Notes: generated by a model from the sequence alone, not told the origin. A stretch of 64,000 bases of DNA from CAZWRK01 sp964635875 (GCA_964635875.1 CAZWRK010000003.1:18578-82577), one strand, 5' to 3'; positions 7,609 through 16,431 are shown, numbered from the stretch's first letter. Numbers and translations: made by a program.

Positions 7609-9090
7609 TTATTGCGGCGGTGCTGTTGGTGCTACCGGTGCCGGTGGTTTTGGTGCAGCTTGTTGCGCTGCTTGCTGGTTAAATATATTCTGCCCGGCAT
7701 TTGCAATTGAGTCGCCAACTGCACTTGCCGCGGAGCCCACTGCTCCACCAACTTGACTGCCTGCACTGCTACGCATTCTCTGCCATGCGTCTGCTACCCA
7801 ATCTGACGATTCGGCAGGTTGTGGCGCGGCGGGAGGTTGCTGTTGCGCTTCAATAGGCGCCTGTGCTGGCGCTTGCGGCGGAGTAGGTGGCTTGGGCGCC
7901 GCTGGTGCTGCTGGCTGCTGCTGCTGGTTGTTACCGCCGTAGTACAGACCGGCACCACCTGCCGCTAGCCCACCTAAGCCTAGCAATGCACCCATACCGG
8001 GATGGCCAGCCATTGCTGTACCCATTCCGAGCAAAGGTCCACCTATCATTGCCAACAAAGACAGCTTTTGCGTATCGGACATATTACCCCACGCATTACC
8101 GATAGCTGGCATCAAGCCTTCTTTATTGTAGTCAAGCAAAAACTTACCAATGCCACCTTCAGGATTAAAGCCGAGCGCATCCAGGCGCTTGCCAACCTCG
8201 TTAGCAGCACCTTGCTGAAGTTGACTTTCAAAGTACTGCTTAACGGGTTGAGTCACCGGCTTTATTACACTACGTACGGCTTTACCGGCGGCCTGAATTG
8301 GTCGAGTATTCTGCAACCACTTCATACCGCTGTCGCCCCAGCCGCCCAGCGTACCCATAACTCGCTCACCTAAGCCAGGCTCTGCTTGCTTAGTGGTACG
8401 CGCCATAAACTGCCAGAAGTTGTCGTCAAAGCACGATAAGTTATCGTTAATCTTTGGGCTGGCTTGGCTGGCGAGTTTGGTGAACTCTTGAATCTGCGGC
8501 ACACTGTAACCTTGGCTACGGCACTGAATAAAGAATGCAGCAGCAAACGGAGTTACAGCAGCGCACTTGGTACTGGCGGCTTCTTTTTCGATAGCGCCTA
8601 GAACCATCGGGCCTTGTAACGAGGACTCACCGCCATATTTTTTGGCGGTGCTGTTCATAAACCTTTCTTCAAACTCGTCGAGGCACTCCTGCCCAGAAGT
8701 ACTCCACGGACGAATTTTGTACGGAGGTTTATACTTTGCTTCTTTTGCGTAAGCCATGCTATCCTCTGTTAGATGATCTTTGGCTATTTCTTTAGCCATT
8801 TGCGTGTTGCTGGTGTGCTCTAGCTCCGACAGCACGCCTTTTCGCAAGGCTTTACGATTGAACGCTGAGTCTGGTTTTCCGTCACCTGCTCCGCCGCGTA
8901 GCAATTCTTTACGAACAGCTACAGCAACTTTACCGGGCAACTGTCTGGGAAATTGCCCAGGCTGTTGCGTGGTATTTGTCGGTTGAGGAAAACCTGGAGA
9001 CGGTTTGATAGCCGATGGATTTGGAATATCGCCTAGTGCGCTACCCATCCAGAACGGTTGTTGGTTATTTCTTGCCGGAGGCGTTGGCAT
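7609..9090 (-). CDS. Pro/Gln/Ala-rich putative virion protein
   Basis: About 493 aa from the ATG at 9090, chosen because an AAGGGG site sits 4 nt upstream. The same G-rich SD form precedes the 329-aa AT-hook gene and the SEC-C gene. The longer frame (ATG at 9195) lacks an SD and would overlap the previous gene by 131 nt. The middle carries a glycine-rich hydrophobic stretch (LLGMGTAMAGHPGMGALLG) that could enter a membrane, flanked by long Q/P/A linkers. It ends in QQAAQQAAPKPPAPVAPT-type low complexity. It sits at the end of the portal gene cluster and is closed by a terminator. A minor capsid or ejected protein is a guess from context and composition. Confidence 0.8.
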   Translation of the reverse strand: MPTPPARNNQQPFWMGSALGDIPNPSAIKPSPGFPQPTNTTQQPGQFPRQLPGKVAVAVRKELLRGGAGDGKPDSAFNRKALRKGVLSELEHTSNTQMAKEIAKDHLTEDSMAYAKEAKYKPPYKIRPWSTSGQECLDEFEERFMNSTAKKYGGESSLQGPMVLGAIEKEAASTKCAAVTPFAAAFFIQCRSQGYSVPQIQEFTKLASQASPKINDNLSCFDDNFWQFMARTTKQAEPGLGERVMGTLGGWGDSGMKWLQNTRPIQAAGKAVRSVIKPVTQPVKQYFESQLQQGAANEVGKRLDALGFNPEGGIGKFLLDYNKEGLMPAIGNAWGNMSDTQKLSLLAMIGGPLLGMGTAMAGHPGMGALLGLGGLAAGGAGLYYGGNNQQQQPAAPAAPKPPTPPQAPAQAPIEAQQQPPAAPQPAESSDWVADAWQRMRSSAGSQVGGAVGSAASAVGDSIANAGQNIFNQQAAQQAAPKPPAPVAPTAPPQ

Positions 9091-9433
9091 TTGACCCCTT
9101 GCCTGATTGGCTGGCGCTGCTGCCGCTATTCCGTCCGGCGTCGCCTTTACTATCGGATTGTTTGCCGCTGTCAGGTTGTTTTGAGCTGTTGGCATTGTTG
9201 TTGCTCGCTTCTTGCCGCTGCGTTTTCAAGTCGGCTAGTCGGTCTTTACCAGCCTCGGTTAAAGAATATACACCGCGATTTTGACGCCAAATTCGCACTA
9301 CGTATCCGGCGTCAATGTAGGAGTTCAAAACATCGCGACCATTAGGCAAACCGCAGTGTTCGGCAAAGTCAGGAACAGTGACAAAGTTCAAATCACTGAT
9401 ACATTCAAGATGGTCTAGTAACACGTTGTTCAC
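9065..9433 (-). CDS. Small winged-helix-like protein
   Basis: About 122 aa from a GTG at 9433, which has AAGGA 8 nt upstream and follows the previous gene's TAA by 10 nt. The longest frame starts at a TTG (9532) inside that gene and has no SD. Residues 1-70 read like a winged helix (FVTVPDFAEHCGLPNGRDVL, then VVRIWRQNRGVYSLTEAGKD). The rest is Ser/Asn/Gly/Lys-rich low complexity. A DNA-binding or virion-assembly role are both possible; no family recognised. Confidence 0.65.
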   Translation of the reverse strand: MNNVLLDHLECISDLNFVTVPDFAEHCGLPNGRDVLNSYIDAGYVVRIWRQNRGVYSLTEAGKDRLADLKTQRQEASNNNANSSKQPDSGKQSDSKGDAGRNSGSSASQSGKGSNANASGKK

Positions 9434-9443
9434 AGTTTGTTCC

Positions 9444-10946
9444 TTACTGCCAAAGTTTCGAGAGCGCTGGCGGAACGAAGTCTTGGAAATTTGTACCTTG
9501 TGGCAATAGCGCGGACCGTATACCCGCCCCAATGTGTGGCAAGACTTTATTGCCAGCGCGGGCAGCCGCGCTTGCTGGGTTGTTGCGTACAGCTTGTTGC
9601 CAGCGGTCAGGGTCTGTTAACCGGTCAGTGAAGCCTTGTACTGCTTGACTAATTGGCTGCGAAATTATGCTAGGTACGATTGATGCGTCGTGATTTGGTA
9701 ATGGCGCCGGTCCGGCTACGCGCTTTTCACCAAAAGGCCTAAGCGGTGGCGTATCAAAGTCACGAGCAGACGGCAGCGGGCTAGGCATACCAGTGGATTG
9801 TTGCATTATATCTCTGTGTATTTGCTGCATACGCTCCGGTGAACGCAGTTGCGGCCCTTGTGGCTGCGGCCCTCGCCAGTCAGGTTTTTCTTGTGCCGGA
9901 TCAGTCGGTACACCGCCGGAAGCAAAAAAGCTACCTTTGCCTTTTAGCGCCGCATTGGCACTAGCACCAACATGTTCTAGCGGGTTGGCATCGGAAAACT
10001 GACCACCGTCAATTCTATTTACGGTCGGTCGCGGTCTTGGCTGACTTGTTTCAACAGGCGCGCTCATTGGTGCATTGTCGGCTAAGACCGCATCTAGGTC
10101 CGCTTGGATGTTATTTTGCGACGCTGCTGGCGCAGCCACAGGCGTAGCTTTTGCGACAGCTGGTTGCGGCATTGGTTGCGGCGTAGGGCGCGGCGTGCGC
10201 GGCACACTCTGCACTGCCTGCGTTGTTGCCGCCTGCGGTGCGGGGGCCTGCATTTGCATATTACCACCTTGACGTGCCGCGCGTCGGTTACGAATATTGC
10301 CTATCATGCGACGAGCAGGCCCGCGTGATTCTTTGCTAGTCTCAGACTTTTTTGTACTTGATGGTCCTACGTCAGATGACTGGCCTCGTAATTGTCTTAG
10401 TCCTGTATTTCCGTTTTCCATGGGAAATGATTGATACATGGAGTCGTCAGTAGTCTTAGGTGCGAGCGATGGCTGACCACTTCCTAAAGCACGAAGGCCA
10501 GAAGCAGCTGTCGCTATGGCAGGGCGTACGCCCGGCGTAGTCTTAGGTGCGAGCGATGGCTGACCACTTCCTAAAGCACGAAGGCCAGAAGCAGCTGTCG
10601 CTATGGCAGGGCGTACGCCCGGCTTGCTTCCAATGCCGATTCCAGCGCCAAGTCCGGTGGCAAGACCTAATCCGCTACCGGCGCCTCCGCGAACTGTACC
10701 TTTAGACAATTCACCAACAGCATTGGTGAGTCTGCTCAATGCACCGCTAGCCAGCTTCGCCGTAAGAGCAGTAGCAACGTCACCGGTGATTCCGGCAGCA
10801 GCTACGGCTTCCTTGATAGTCTTTCCTGCGGCTAAGCAACTGGCTATTTTTACCAGACGTCTTTTTGCTGTCTCGTCATTTGCGGCTTTGGTCGCTTTGT
10901 AGACCGTGGCAATCGCCGACTGACGAAGCTGGCTAGAAGTAAACAT
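9444..10946 (-). CDS. Pro/Ala/Gln-rich putative virion protein with internal duplication
   Basis: A 500-aa protein with SD GAGGA 7 nt from the ATG. The first 70 residues form a helical, basic domain (Lys/Arg-rich, then AAGKTIKEAVAAAGI). A Gly-rich hydrophobic patch (GLGLATGLGAGIGIG) follows. Residues about 109-166 are two identical 29-residue copies (GVRPAIATAASGLRALGSG...). The remainder is Pro/Gln/Arg-rich linker with a short folded-looking C-terminus (RSALLPQGTNFQDFVPPALS). It lies in the portal cluster. The function is unknown; a virion-associated protein is inferred. Confidence 0.8.
   Translation of the reverse strand: MFTSSQLRQSAIATVYKATKAANDETAKRRLVKIASCLAAGKTIKEAVAAAGITGDVATALTAKLASGALSRLTNAVGELSKGTVRGGAGSGLGLATGLGAGIGIGSKPGVRPAIATAASGLRALGSGQPSLAPKTTPGVRPAIATAASGLRALGSGQPSLAPKTTDDSMYQSFPMENGNTGLRQLRGQSSDVGPSSTKKSETSKESRGPARRMIGNIRNRRAARQGGNMQMQAPAPQAATTQAVQSVPRTPRPTPQPMPQPAVAKATPVAAPAASQNNIQADLDAVLADNAPMSAPVETSQPRPRPTVNRIDGGQFSDANPLEHVGASANAALKGKGSFFASGGVPTDPAQEKPDWRGPQPQGPQLRSPERMQQIHRDIMQQSTGMPSPLPSARDFDTPPLRPFGEKRVAGPAPLPNHDASIVPSIISQPISQAVQGFTDRLTDPDRWQQAVRNNPASAAARAGNKVLPHIGAGIRSALLPQGTNFQDFVPPALSKLWQ
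10450..10623. repeat. Perfect 87-bp tandem duplication
   Basis: Copies at 10450-10536 and 10537-10623 appear base-for-base identical. The period is a multiple of three, so the 500-aa frame is kept and 29 residues are repeated. Perfect identity suggests a recent duplication. Confidence 0.95.
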
Positions 10947-10970
10947 GCTAATCCTCTTATTAGTAAACTG

Positions 10971-11186
10971 TTATGACTTAGTAGTCATCTTAGCGTGGTA
11001 TCGGTTCACAAGCCTGCTAATCGTTGCAAGGAACGACGACAATGCGTTGCATTCTTTACTAACGGCATCTAAATTTTGGATGGCGTGGCTATTGTCGTCA
11101 CTACTAGTTTTCGCTAGTTCGCGGCATAAGTCGTTCTGACTCAGTACCGGCCCCATGCAGCATGGCTCTACCAATTTGACGGTCAT
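10971..11186 (-). CDS. Small unknown protein
   Basis: 71 aa from the ATG at 11186 (MTVKLVEPCCMGPVL...). The frame is open to 11258, but the upper ATG has no SD. The lower start has only a weak GCGAG. It overlaps the previous gene by about 83 nt. The helical C-terminus (LSSFLATISRLVNRYH) looks natural. Function unknown. Confidence 0.45.
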   Translation of the reverse strand: MTVKLVEPCCMGPVLSQNDLCRELAKTSSDDNSHAIQNLDAVSKECNALSSFLATISRLVNRYHAKMTTKS

Positions 11187-11334
11187 GGATAACTCGCCCA
11201 AATGAATAAGGGTCTTGCTGATTATTGGACCGCGCGTGCAGCGCTTCGCGCATTTCATCGACCGACGGCGATTTTAACTGTCGTTTTCGACGCAGCGTTT
11301 TTGCTGCTCTTTTTCCCAGATCGTAAAGGTTCAT
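11104..11334 (-). CDS. Small basic unknown protein
   Basis: A 76-aa protein with a strong SD (GGAGG, 8 nt from the ATG). Basic N-terminus (GKRAAKTLRRKRQLKSP), then a polar body with RVIHDRQIGRAMLHG. It overlaps both neighbours out of frame. It is part of the portal cluster; no family recognised. Confidence 0.65.
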   Translation of the reverse strand: MNLYDLGKRAAKTLRRKRQLKSPSVDEMREALHARSNNQQDPYSFGRVIHDRQIGRAMLHGAGTESERLMPRTSEN

Positions 11335-11626
11335 TTTTGCTGCCTCCGCTATCGCCAGTTATGTCACCAGCTGACAATTCCGACGTAGCGTTAATAAAAG
11401 CATAGGCCGTAATTTTACGGTTCTGCTTCTTCAAGTCTGAGTCATCTTCGCTACCACTATTATAGCAGTATGCAATGCCATAATTAAGCGAAGATACGTC
11501 GAATAAACAGGTGTCTTTTACGCGATTTTGTAGCTGCTTAAATGCTGCTAGAAAATTCGTATTTTCCACTCTGTCTTTAAGCTCTTTCCACTTTTGTTTT
11601 GTTGTGATTACATTAACTTTTCGCAA
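11255..11626 (-). CDS. Unknown protein downstream of portal
   Basis: About 123 aa from a TTG at 11626, with GGAGG 5 nt upstream, straight after the portal stop. The alternative ATG at 11641 lies inside the portal gene and has no SD. The body is helical (KQKWKELKDRVENTNFLAAFKQLQ), with a basic C-terminal tail (GKKSSKNAASKTTVKIAVGR). Function unknown; a small head or portal-associated protein would fit the position. Confidence 0.65.
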   Translation of the reverse strand: MRKVNVITTKQKWKELKDRVENTNFLAAFKQLQNRVKDTCLFDVSSLNYGIAYCYNSGSEDDSDLKKQNRKITAYAFINATSELSAGDITGDSGGSKNEPLRSGKKSSKNAASKTTVKIAVGR

Positions 11627-11627
11627 G

Positions 11628-13517
11628 TTAACCTCCGCCATAACTTTGTTGTATTAACATGCTGCCGCCTTGCGACCTAGCACGACTACGAATTTCATCG
11701 AGCTTGCCTCTAACCATTTTATGCATGGTTGAGTTTTTCTGTTTCATTGCTCGCAGTTCACTTATGCGCTGCGATGACGGCATAGCCAGTAATGTCTGCG
11801 CTATACTCTCTGCCACTGTGTCCATTTCTTCCGGCGTAATTGGATTAGACTCAGACGGCAACATAGCTGACACGGATTGACCCGGCGGCAATGGGCCTTG
11901 TGCTGGCGCACCCATTGGAGCACCGGCGCCGGGCTGACCCGGTTGCCCTTGCGGCGGCTGACCCATTGGTCCACCTTGCGGCATACCTTTGGCAATTTGC
12001 TGCCCAAACGCAGCTTGATCCATTTCTTCCTGCATTCTTGCTTGAAGCTCTTGATCGTAGCGAGCTTCTTCCGCAATAAGCCGACGTTGATCCCGGTATT
12101 CCAAACCAAGTGTGCGCAAAGCATCGGTTTCGGAGACACGACCGCTGATGGCCATTTGCAGAATGTTGAGTTGGCGTTGCATATCGTCTGCGTGCTGCAC
12201 GCGGCGATAATTAGCGCGAACTGGTTCCCAGTTCAGTACTTCGCAAACTCTAGATACCACCCAGGCTATTAGCTCATTATTCTGCTGAACCATGTGGCTA
12301 TTCTGTGCCTCGAAGACACGAAGCGCCACTGGCATAGCCTGTATGTTCAGCGTACCTCTTTGTAGTTCGACTGGAGCACCGACAGCATTCAACAGTACGT
12401 CGTAGCCTTGATTGATTAGCTCGTACGGCACTAATTGATTCGCGTCACCGCCAATTTGCTGGAAGTTGACAGGAAACGGCAGCGTGTGAATGCTCGTAGG
12501 ATTTCTACGGTGTACGCGAACCATTCTCTCTACCGCGCTCTTAAACAGGCCCATGTTTTGCAGGCCAGATTGCCCTCCAAGCGCGGTATCTGTTGAGAAG
12601 TATTTTACGTCAGGCGACACCATACGCAACGGAACAACGTGCTCCAAGCAAATTGCTTCGTTGCTACGATGGAGCATTTCGACATACCAGATTTGTCTAC
12701 TGTTGTAGATAAGCGGACTAATGCCCCACCCTCTGGTACGCAACCCAGTAGGTCCGGTTTCTTTACCATGAAAGATCATGTTCTTATTGAAACGGTATAA
12801 GTGGTTGTGCTTTACCGCATCAATAATAGACTTGCTCGCTCGCTCAAGCTGAAATAGGCTGCCGGACCTGATTTGAGATTTGTAGTCTTCAGGTATTCGC
12901 CAAACGTACTCCGTATCGCCAGTCAGCAGATCATACACCACTTCTATTTCTGTCGGTGGCCATAGCTTTAGCGATAGAACTTCTGGTTGGTTGTTCGGCT
13001 CATCTTTAACGTCAAAAGCACCCGAGTATTTGCACTTAGGACAGTAACCGCAGAACTCAAAACTAGAGAAACTAAAACGATAAGCCGGGTTGTTTGTAAA
13101 CTCTTGAAACGACGTCATCTTTTTGCACTTAGGGCAAAATAGCAGACGGCGAAACGGCACGTTGAGCGACACGAAGTAGTTACCGTAGCACTTTACGTCT
13201 AGGTTAGCTTCTCGTGTTTTAGGCACTATGCTCAACGTGCGAAATATGTTAGTCCACTTCTCACGTTCATCTTCGCTAACGTAACCAGAGCTTGAGGGTG
13301 CTCCAATGTCCAAGTCGGTAATGAAGTACGAGACGGTTCGATCCAATGCTCGAACAAGCGTTCCGTTATTGCTGAAAATGTTTTGGCACCACAGCAATAC
13401 GTTACGCCAATTTATGGGCGTCTCGGCCACCGAGTAGCTGGCGTATGGCGACCGATATATGTCACCACCTAGCGTAGCTGCGGCAGTTCTTTCTGATGGA
13501 TAGTAACCTGTTGACAT
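11628..13517 (-). CDS. Portal protein with zinc-ribbon insertion
   Basis: A 629-aa protein that forms the ring through which DNA enters the head. The central region is typical of tailed-phage portals: GWGISPLIYNSRQIWYVEML, then a long helix-rich region and a C-terminal polar, Pro/Gly/Gln-rich tail (about 495-555). An insertion at residues 128-162 has paired cysteines (CPKC at 128-131 and CGYCPKC at 156-162), which should bind a zinc ion. Most portals lack this. Length is within the usual 450-750 aa range. The terminase that should dock on it is 40 kb away on the other strand. Confidence 0.85.
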   Translation of the reverse strand: MSTGYYPSERTAAATLGGDIYRSPYASYSVAETPINWRNVLLWCQNIFSNNGTLVRALDRTVSYFITDLDIGAPSSSGYVSEDEREKWTNIFRTLSIVPKTREANLDVKCYGNYFVSLNVPFRRLLFCPKCKKMTSFQEFTNNPAYRFSFSSFEFCGYCPKCKYSGAFDVKDEPNNQPEVLSLKLWPPTEIEVVYDLLTGDTEYVWRIPEDYKSQIRSGSLFQLERASKSIIDAVKHNHLYRFNKNMIFHGKETGPTGLRTRGWGISPLIYNSRQIWYVEMLHRSNEAICLEHVVPLRMVSPDVKYFSTDTALGGQSGLQNMGLFKSAVERMVRVHRRNPTSIHTLPFPVNFQQIGGDANQLVPYELINQGYDVLLNAVGAPVELQRGTLNIQAMPVALRVFEAQNSHMVQQNNELIAWVVSRVCEVLNWEPVRANYRRVQHADDMQRQLNILQMAISGRVSETDALRTLGLEYRDQRRLIAEEARYDQELQARMQEEMDQAAFGQQIAKGMPQGGPMGQPPQGQPGQPGAGAPMGAPAQGPLPPGQSVSAMLPSESNPITPEEMDTVAESIAQTLLAMPSSQRISELRAMKQKNSTMHKMVRGKLDEIRSRARSQGGSMLIQQSYGGG

Positions 13518-13535
13518 TGGAAACCCTGCTTATCG

Positions 13536-13691
13536 TTAGCTATCAAAACTGTTAGTAGCGTTAGGTTTGTCCGCCGACTTATCAGCAGTCTTTGCACGCT
13601 TGTCTTTGTCGTGCTTAGGCACTGCGGCAGCTGCTTTATCTAGCAGCGAATCGGGGCTCTTGTTTTCTGGTACTACATTTTCTTTTTCCAT
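13536..13691 (-). CDS. Small Lys/Asp-rich protein (51 aa)
   Basis: Strong SD (GGAGA, about 7 nt before the ATG) and a 1-nt TAATG overlap with the stop of the 316-aa gene. The sequence is highly charged (KAAAAVPKHDKDKRAKTADKS) and predicted unfolded. It could be a head-assembly helper or scaffold-like peptide upstream of the portal; that is inference. Confidence 0.7.
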   Translation of the reverse strand: MEKENVVPENKSPDSLLDKAAAAVPKHDKDKRAKTADKSADKPNATNSFDS

Positions 13692-14641
13692 TAGTAGTTC
13701 TCCATTGGCGGAACTACGAGCAGCATAAAGAATCTGAAGTTACCAAACCGAAACTCGGCACCGCATAAACGGCAATCGTACACTTGCGGCTGCTGGCCTT
13801 CAGAACCGATAACGGTTACATGAAAAACATTATCACCCATATCATTGGGTGCCCAGTACGGGTAGTCAAATCGCGAGTCGGCAATTAGCAGCAATACTGA
13901 GCCAGCGACAGCTACCCAATGATAGTACGCGGTGTGACTGAATATTATTTGCGACCGATTAGGGTCTGTTGCGAAATCAACTCGTGTTCGAGGCGGTGCC
14001 GGTGTTACCGATAGGTTTGGAATGCCAAGCGAACGGAAGGCATCGCTCGCCGCGTCTACCGGCGGGAACGAGGGTCTAGGCACTGCGCCGACAAACGGCG
14101 CTGGCTGCCTCACTTGTGGCATCGGAACTGGTGCAGGCATTGGTACAGGCATTGGTGGCGGTAACTGCGGCGGCGCCGGTTGTTCTGCGGCTGCTTTGCC
14201 CATTACTTGTGCAAGCATTGTGCTCATCAGATCGGTAAGCTGCTGCGGGCTTACTGCCAAGGTCTGCGATGGTTGCTGTTGTTCGATAACTGGTTGAGGT
14301 TGTACTTGTTCTTGCATTGGCGGCATCGCCGGTACGTTTCCGGTTTTAATGGTGGCAACAAGATTATTTAACTGCGGTAGGTTTTGAGTGTCTATCTCAA
14401 CCGTCGGAGTTAATTGTTTGAAGTCTGTTTTGCCGTAGGAGACAATTTCTGCTTTCACAACGCCTTTAAATCTCTCGGCATTTTGCAGCAACGTTGAGCC
14501 ACCAACGTGAGGAATTACTGTGCCGGGCCTATACCCGTCGGCACCACCGACTTTTAAATACGGAGTATAGTTGGCAACAGACAGTGCTTTGTCTTTTTCC
14601 TCATTTCCTGTGTTGTAGGCTGGTTTTAATTCAACAGTCAT
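13691..14641 (-). CDS. Unknown protein with Pro/Met/Gln-rich linker
   Basis: A 316-aa protein with SD AAAGGAA. The N-terminal ~110 residues are mixed. The middle (about 105-195) is a Pro/Gln/Met linker. The C-terminal domain (about 225-316) has a hydrophobic stretch (YYHWVAVAGSVLLLIAD) and a CRLCG pair. It is the first gene of the portal transcript, just after a terminator and a possible promoter. No family recognised; a virion role is likely from context. Confidence 0.75.
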   Translation of the reverse strand: MTVELKPAYNTGNEEKDKALSVANYTPYLKVGGADGYRPGTVIPHVGGSTLLQNAERFKGVVKAEIVSYGKTDFKQLTPTVEIDTQNLPQLNNLVATIKTGNVPAMPPMQEQVQPQPVIEQQQPSQTLAVSPQQLTDLMSTMLAQVMGKAAAEQPAPPQLPPPMPVPMPAPVPMPQVRQPAPFVGAVPRPSFPPVDAASDAFRSLGIPNLSVTPAPPRTRVDFATDPNRSQIIFSHTAYYHWVAVAGSVLLLIADSRFDYPYWAPNDMGDNVFHVTVIGSEGQQPQVYDCRLCGAEFRFGNFRFFMLLVVPPMENY

Positions 14642-14685
14642 AATTTCCTTTTTACTACGCTAAGGTAGGTGTTACGGGACAGTTA

Positions 14686-14691
14686 ATTATA
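14686..14691 (-). promoter_or_regulatory. Possible -10 box
   Basis: TATAAT on the minus strand, about 45 nt upstream of the 316-aa start and just after the terminator. No convincing -35 hexamer is seen (only T-rich sequence), so this is tentative. Confidence 0.35.
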
Positions 14692-14714
14692 GCTAATAAA
14701 AAAGGAAAAAAAAA

Positions 14715-14752
14715 TCCTGGTGTTTGCGTTCACATGACAGCAAACACCAGGA
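14715..14752 (-). terminator. Strong Rho-independent terminator
   Basis: 13-bp perfect stem TCCTGGTGTTTGC/GCAAACACCAGGA, 12-nt loop, followed on the minus strand by a run of eight T and more T-rich sequence. It ends the 513-aa gene transcript. Confidence 0.95.
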
Positions 14753-14775
14753 CTAATTACTTTTCATTAGGCGAA

Positions 14776-16317
14776 TTAGGCTTTATTGCCTTTTCCGCCA
14801 GTGGTTTTTCGGCGACGTTTGTTATACGACGCGCGAGCAGCCGCCAGACGTTTTCCAACGCGAATTTGGCTCGCATTGGATAGCACCAGATCGCCTAGCG
14901 ATACCGTCTGGCCGGGGCTTAACAGACGACCTGGGCAGACCGGAAATACTGTGATTTTTCCGTCTGATTTGGCGTCCGAAAAAGCCCAGCTTGGCAACCG
15001 AATGCTGAATCGGCCATCAGTCTTTGCTGCGTATTGCAGCAATGAATAGCAGTAAGTAGACGGTGCGTAAGCCATCCCATTACTGCCAATAGCGCGTTCA
15101 ACAACAAACGTTGTAGCCACCCGCTTCAGTGCTTGCGGATCGTAAAGCCGCATTGCCGCTGCTTCACTTTCCACAACTGGAGCATAGGTTCCAACAGCTA
15201 CGCGTTTGGTCAGTTTATGACCCACCGCCACCGTCGTTTGCAACGTTGGCAGATACCGCATAGCCACTTTCTTTTCGCCAGTGTCGACGATAATTGTAAC
15301 GCAGTTTTTGCTGCGTTGCACATTCGTCACTACGCCGTCGACCAGCGAGGTTGGATGAGCCAGGCTCCCACCGGCTTTGATATCCGCCACGATATCCGGC
15401 CACATGGCCGACAAAACAATAGCAGCGGATTGCAACCCTTTGATGAGTTGCTTGCTGTGAAACCCGTACAGCAACTCGAACTGAGGAATTGCTGGCTGAG
15501 TTTGCGAAATCAGCGCTGACACTGCCTCCAGGTTTTGGAGCAGAGCATCGTTTACCGATACTTGCCCGTAGTCCCCAAATGGCGGCGTAGGCTTGCCACT
15601 CTTAACAGCGAGCCCGGTGGCAATCATTTGCGGTGACGAACCTGGTGCCAGGTCTAGTACCGCCTCATGGTCGATCCAGACCTCTGGCGCCCAGTCCCAA
15701 TGTTCATCGCTTACTACCGTAGCGAAGTCATCGGCGGGTGGTAGAAACTCTTGACGCGACGCATCGTACAGGAATTGCTGGCACCCTTCCGGCACGTCGG
15801 CACAACGGCACGCAATGATTTTTACATGCGGCCAGACTTCCCGAGGCAAGCGGTAGGCTACGTGGTCACCTACCGAGTTCTCAGGGTTTATAATGATGTC
15901 GACAACGTCTCCGCGCCGTCGAACTTTTAGTTTCCCCTTAATGATGGCGTTAAGGGGTCCGCGCAGTTCAAACGCAATTGCTTTCTGTCCTGGTAGGCAG
16001 GGCATTACGTCTGTTCTCAACTCTGCGTAGCGATTGACCATTAGATCAACCGCGCCATCGGCTTGCGGCGGCTCGATTTGCAATTCGCAAACTCGAACGC
16101 CTCCGTCGATAGATTCTACAGAGTACCATCGTAGTGCTGTCGGATCGACGACAGCTTTCGGTGTCAATTTGTCAAAGCGGTCTTTGACAAATAGACTAAA
16201 ACCGCCTTCGAGTTGCCGGGTCAACGTATCACGGAGCAAAACTAATTTTCGCTCCGCGTCCGATAAACCAACGCCAGTTTTCGGACAGCCTGCCGACAAC
16301 ACAAATGCTGGGTCCAT
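14776..16317 (-). CDS. Unknown 513-aa protein in its own transcription unit
   Basis: An AAGG site lies 9 nt before the ATG. The gene is boxed in by two strong terminators, so it is probably transcribed alone and at high level. Its text looks more G/C-rich at third positions than the neighbours. No family is recognised. The body is beta-rich with motifs such as GKLKVRRRGDVVDIIINPEN and DGVVTNVQRSKNCVTIIVDTG, and the C-terminus is basic (YNKRRRKTTGGKGNKA). An abundant virion protein is a reasonable guess from the isolated unit. The DGVV...DTGEKKVAMRY segment faintly recalls a beta-barrel of large RNA polymerase subunits, but not enough to claim it. Confidence 0.8.
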   Translation of the reverse strand: MDPAFVLSAGCPKTGVGLSDAERKLVLLRDTLTRQLEGGFSLFVKDRFDKLTPKAVVDPTALRWYSVESIDGGVRVCELQIEPPQADGAVDLMVNRYAELRTDVMPCLPGQKAIAFELRGPLNAIIKGKLKVRRRGDVVDIIINPENSVGDHVAYRLPREVWPHVKIIACRCADVPEGCQQFLYDASRQEFLPPADDFATVVSDEHWDWAPEVWIDHEAVLDLAPGSSPQMIATGLAVKSGKPTPPFGDYGQVSVNDALLQNLEAVSALISQTQPAIPQFELLYGFHSKQLIKGLQSAAIVLSAMWPDIVADIKAGGSLAHPTSLVDGVVTNVQRSKNCVTIIVDTGEKKVAMRYLPTLQTTVAVGHKLTKRVAVGTYAPVVESEAAAMRLYDPQALKRVATTFVVERAIGSNGMAYAPSTYCYSLLQYAAKTDGRFSIRLPSWAFSDAKSDGKITVFPVCPGRLLSPGQTVSLGDLVLSNASQIRVGKRLAAARASYNKRRRKTTGGKGNKA

Positions 16318-16393
16318 CTAAACTCACCTTCTTCCTTGCGAGGTAAAACTCTGCCGACTAACGCCAGTCAGCAGCCTATTCACTTATTATGAC

Positions 16394-16431
16394 ACGGTAA
16401 CGACTGCTTATTTATTAGCAGTCGTTACCGT
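16394..16431 (-). terminator. Rho-independent terminator
   Basis: 15-bp perfect stem ACGGTAACGACTGCT/AGCAGTCGTTACCGT with an 8-nt A/T loop. The T-run after the stem on the minus strand is weak (TCATAATAAG), but the stem is strong. It lies between the 288-aa and 513-aa genes. Confidence 0.8.

Noticed and set aside
14776..16317. Large RNA polymerase subunit fragment
   Set aside because: One short beta-rich stretch looked similar, but none of the catalytic or other conserved RNA polymerase motifs is present.
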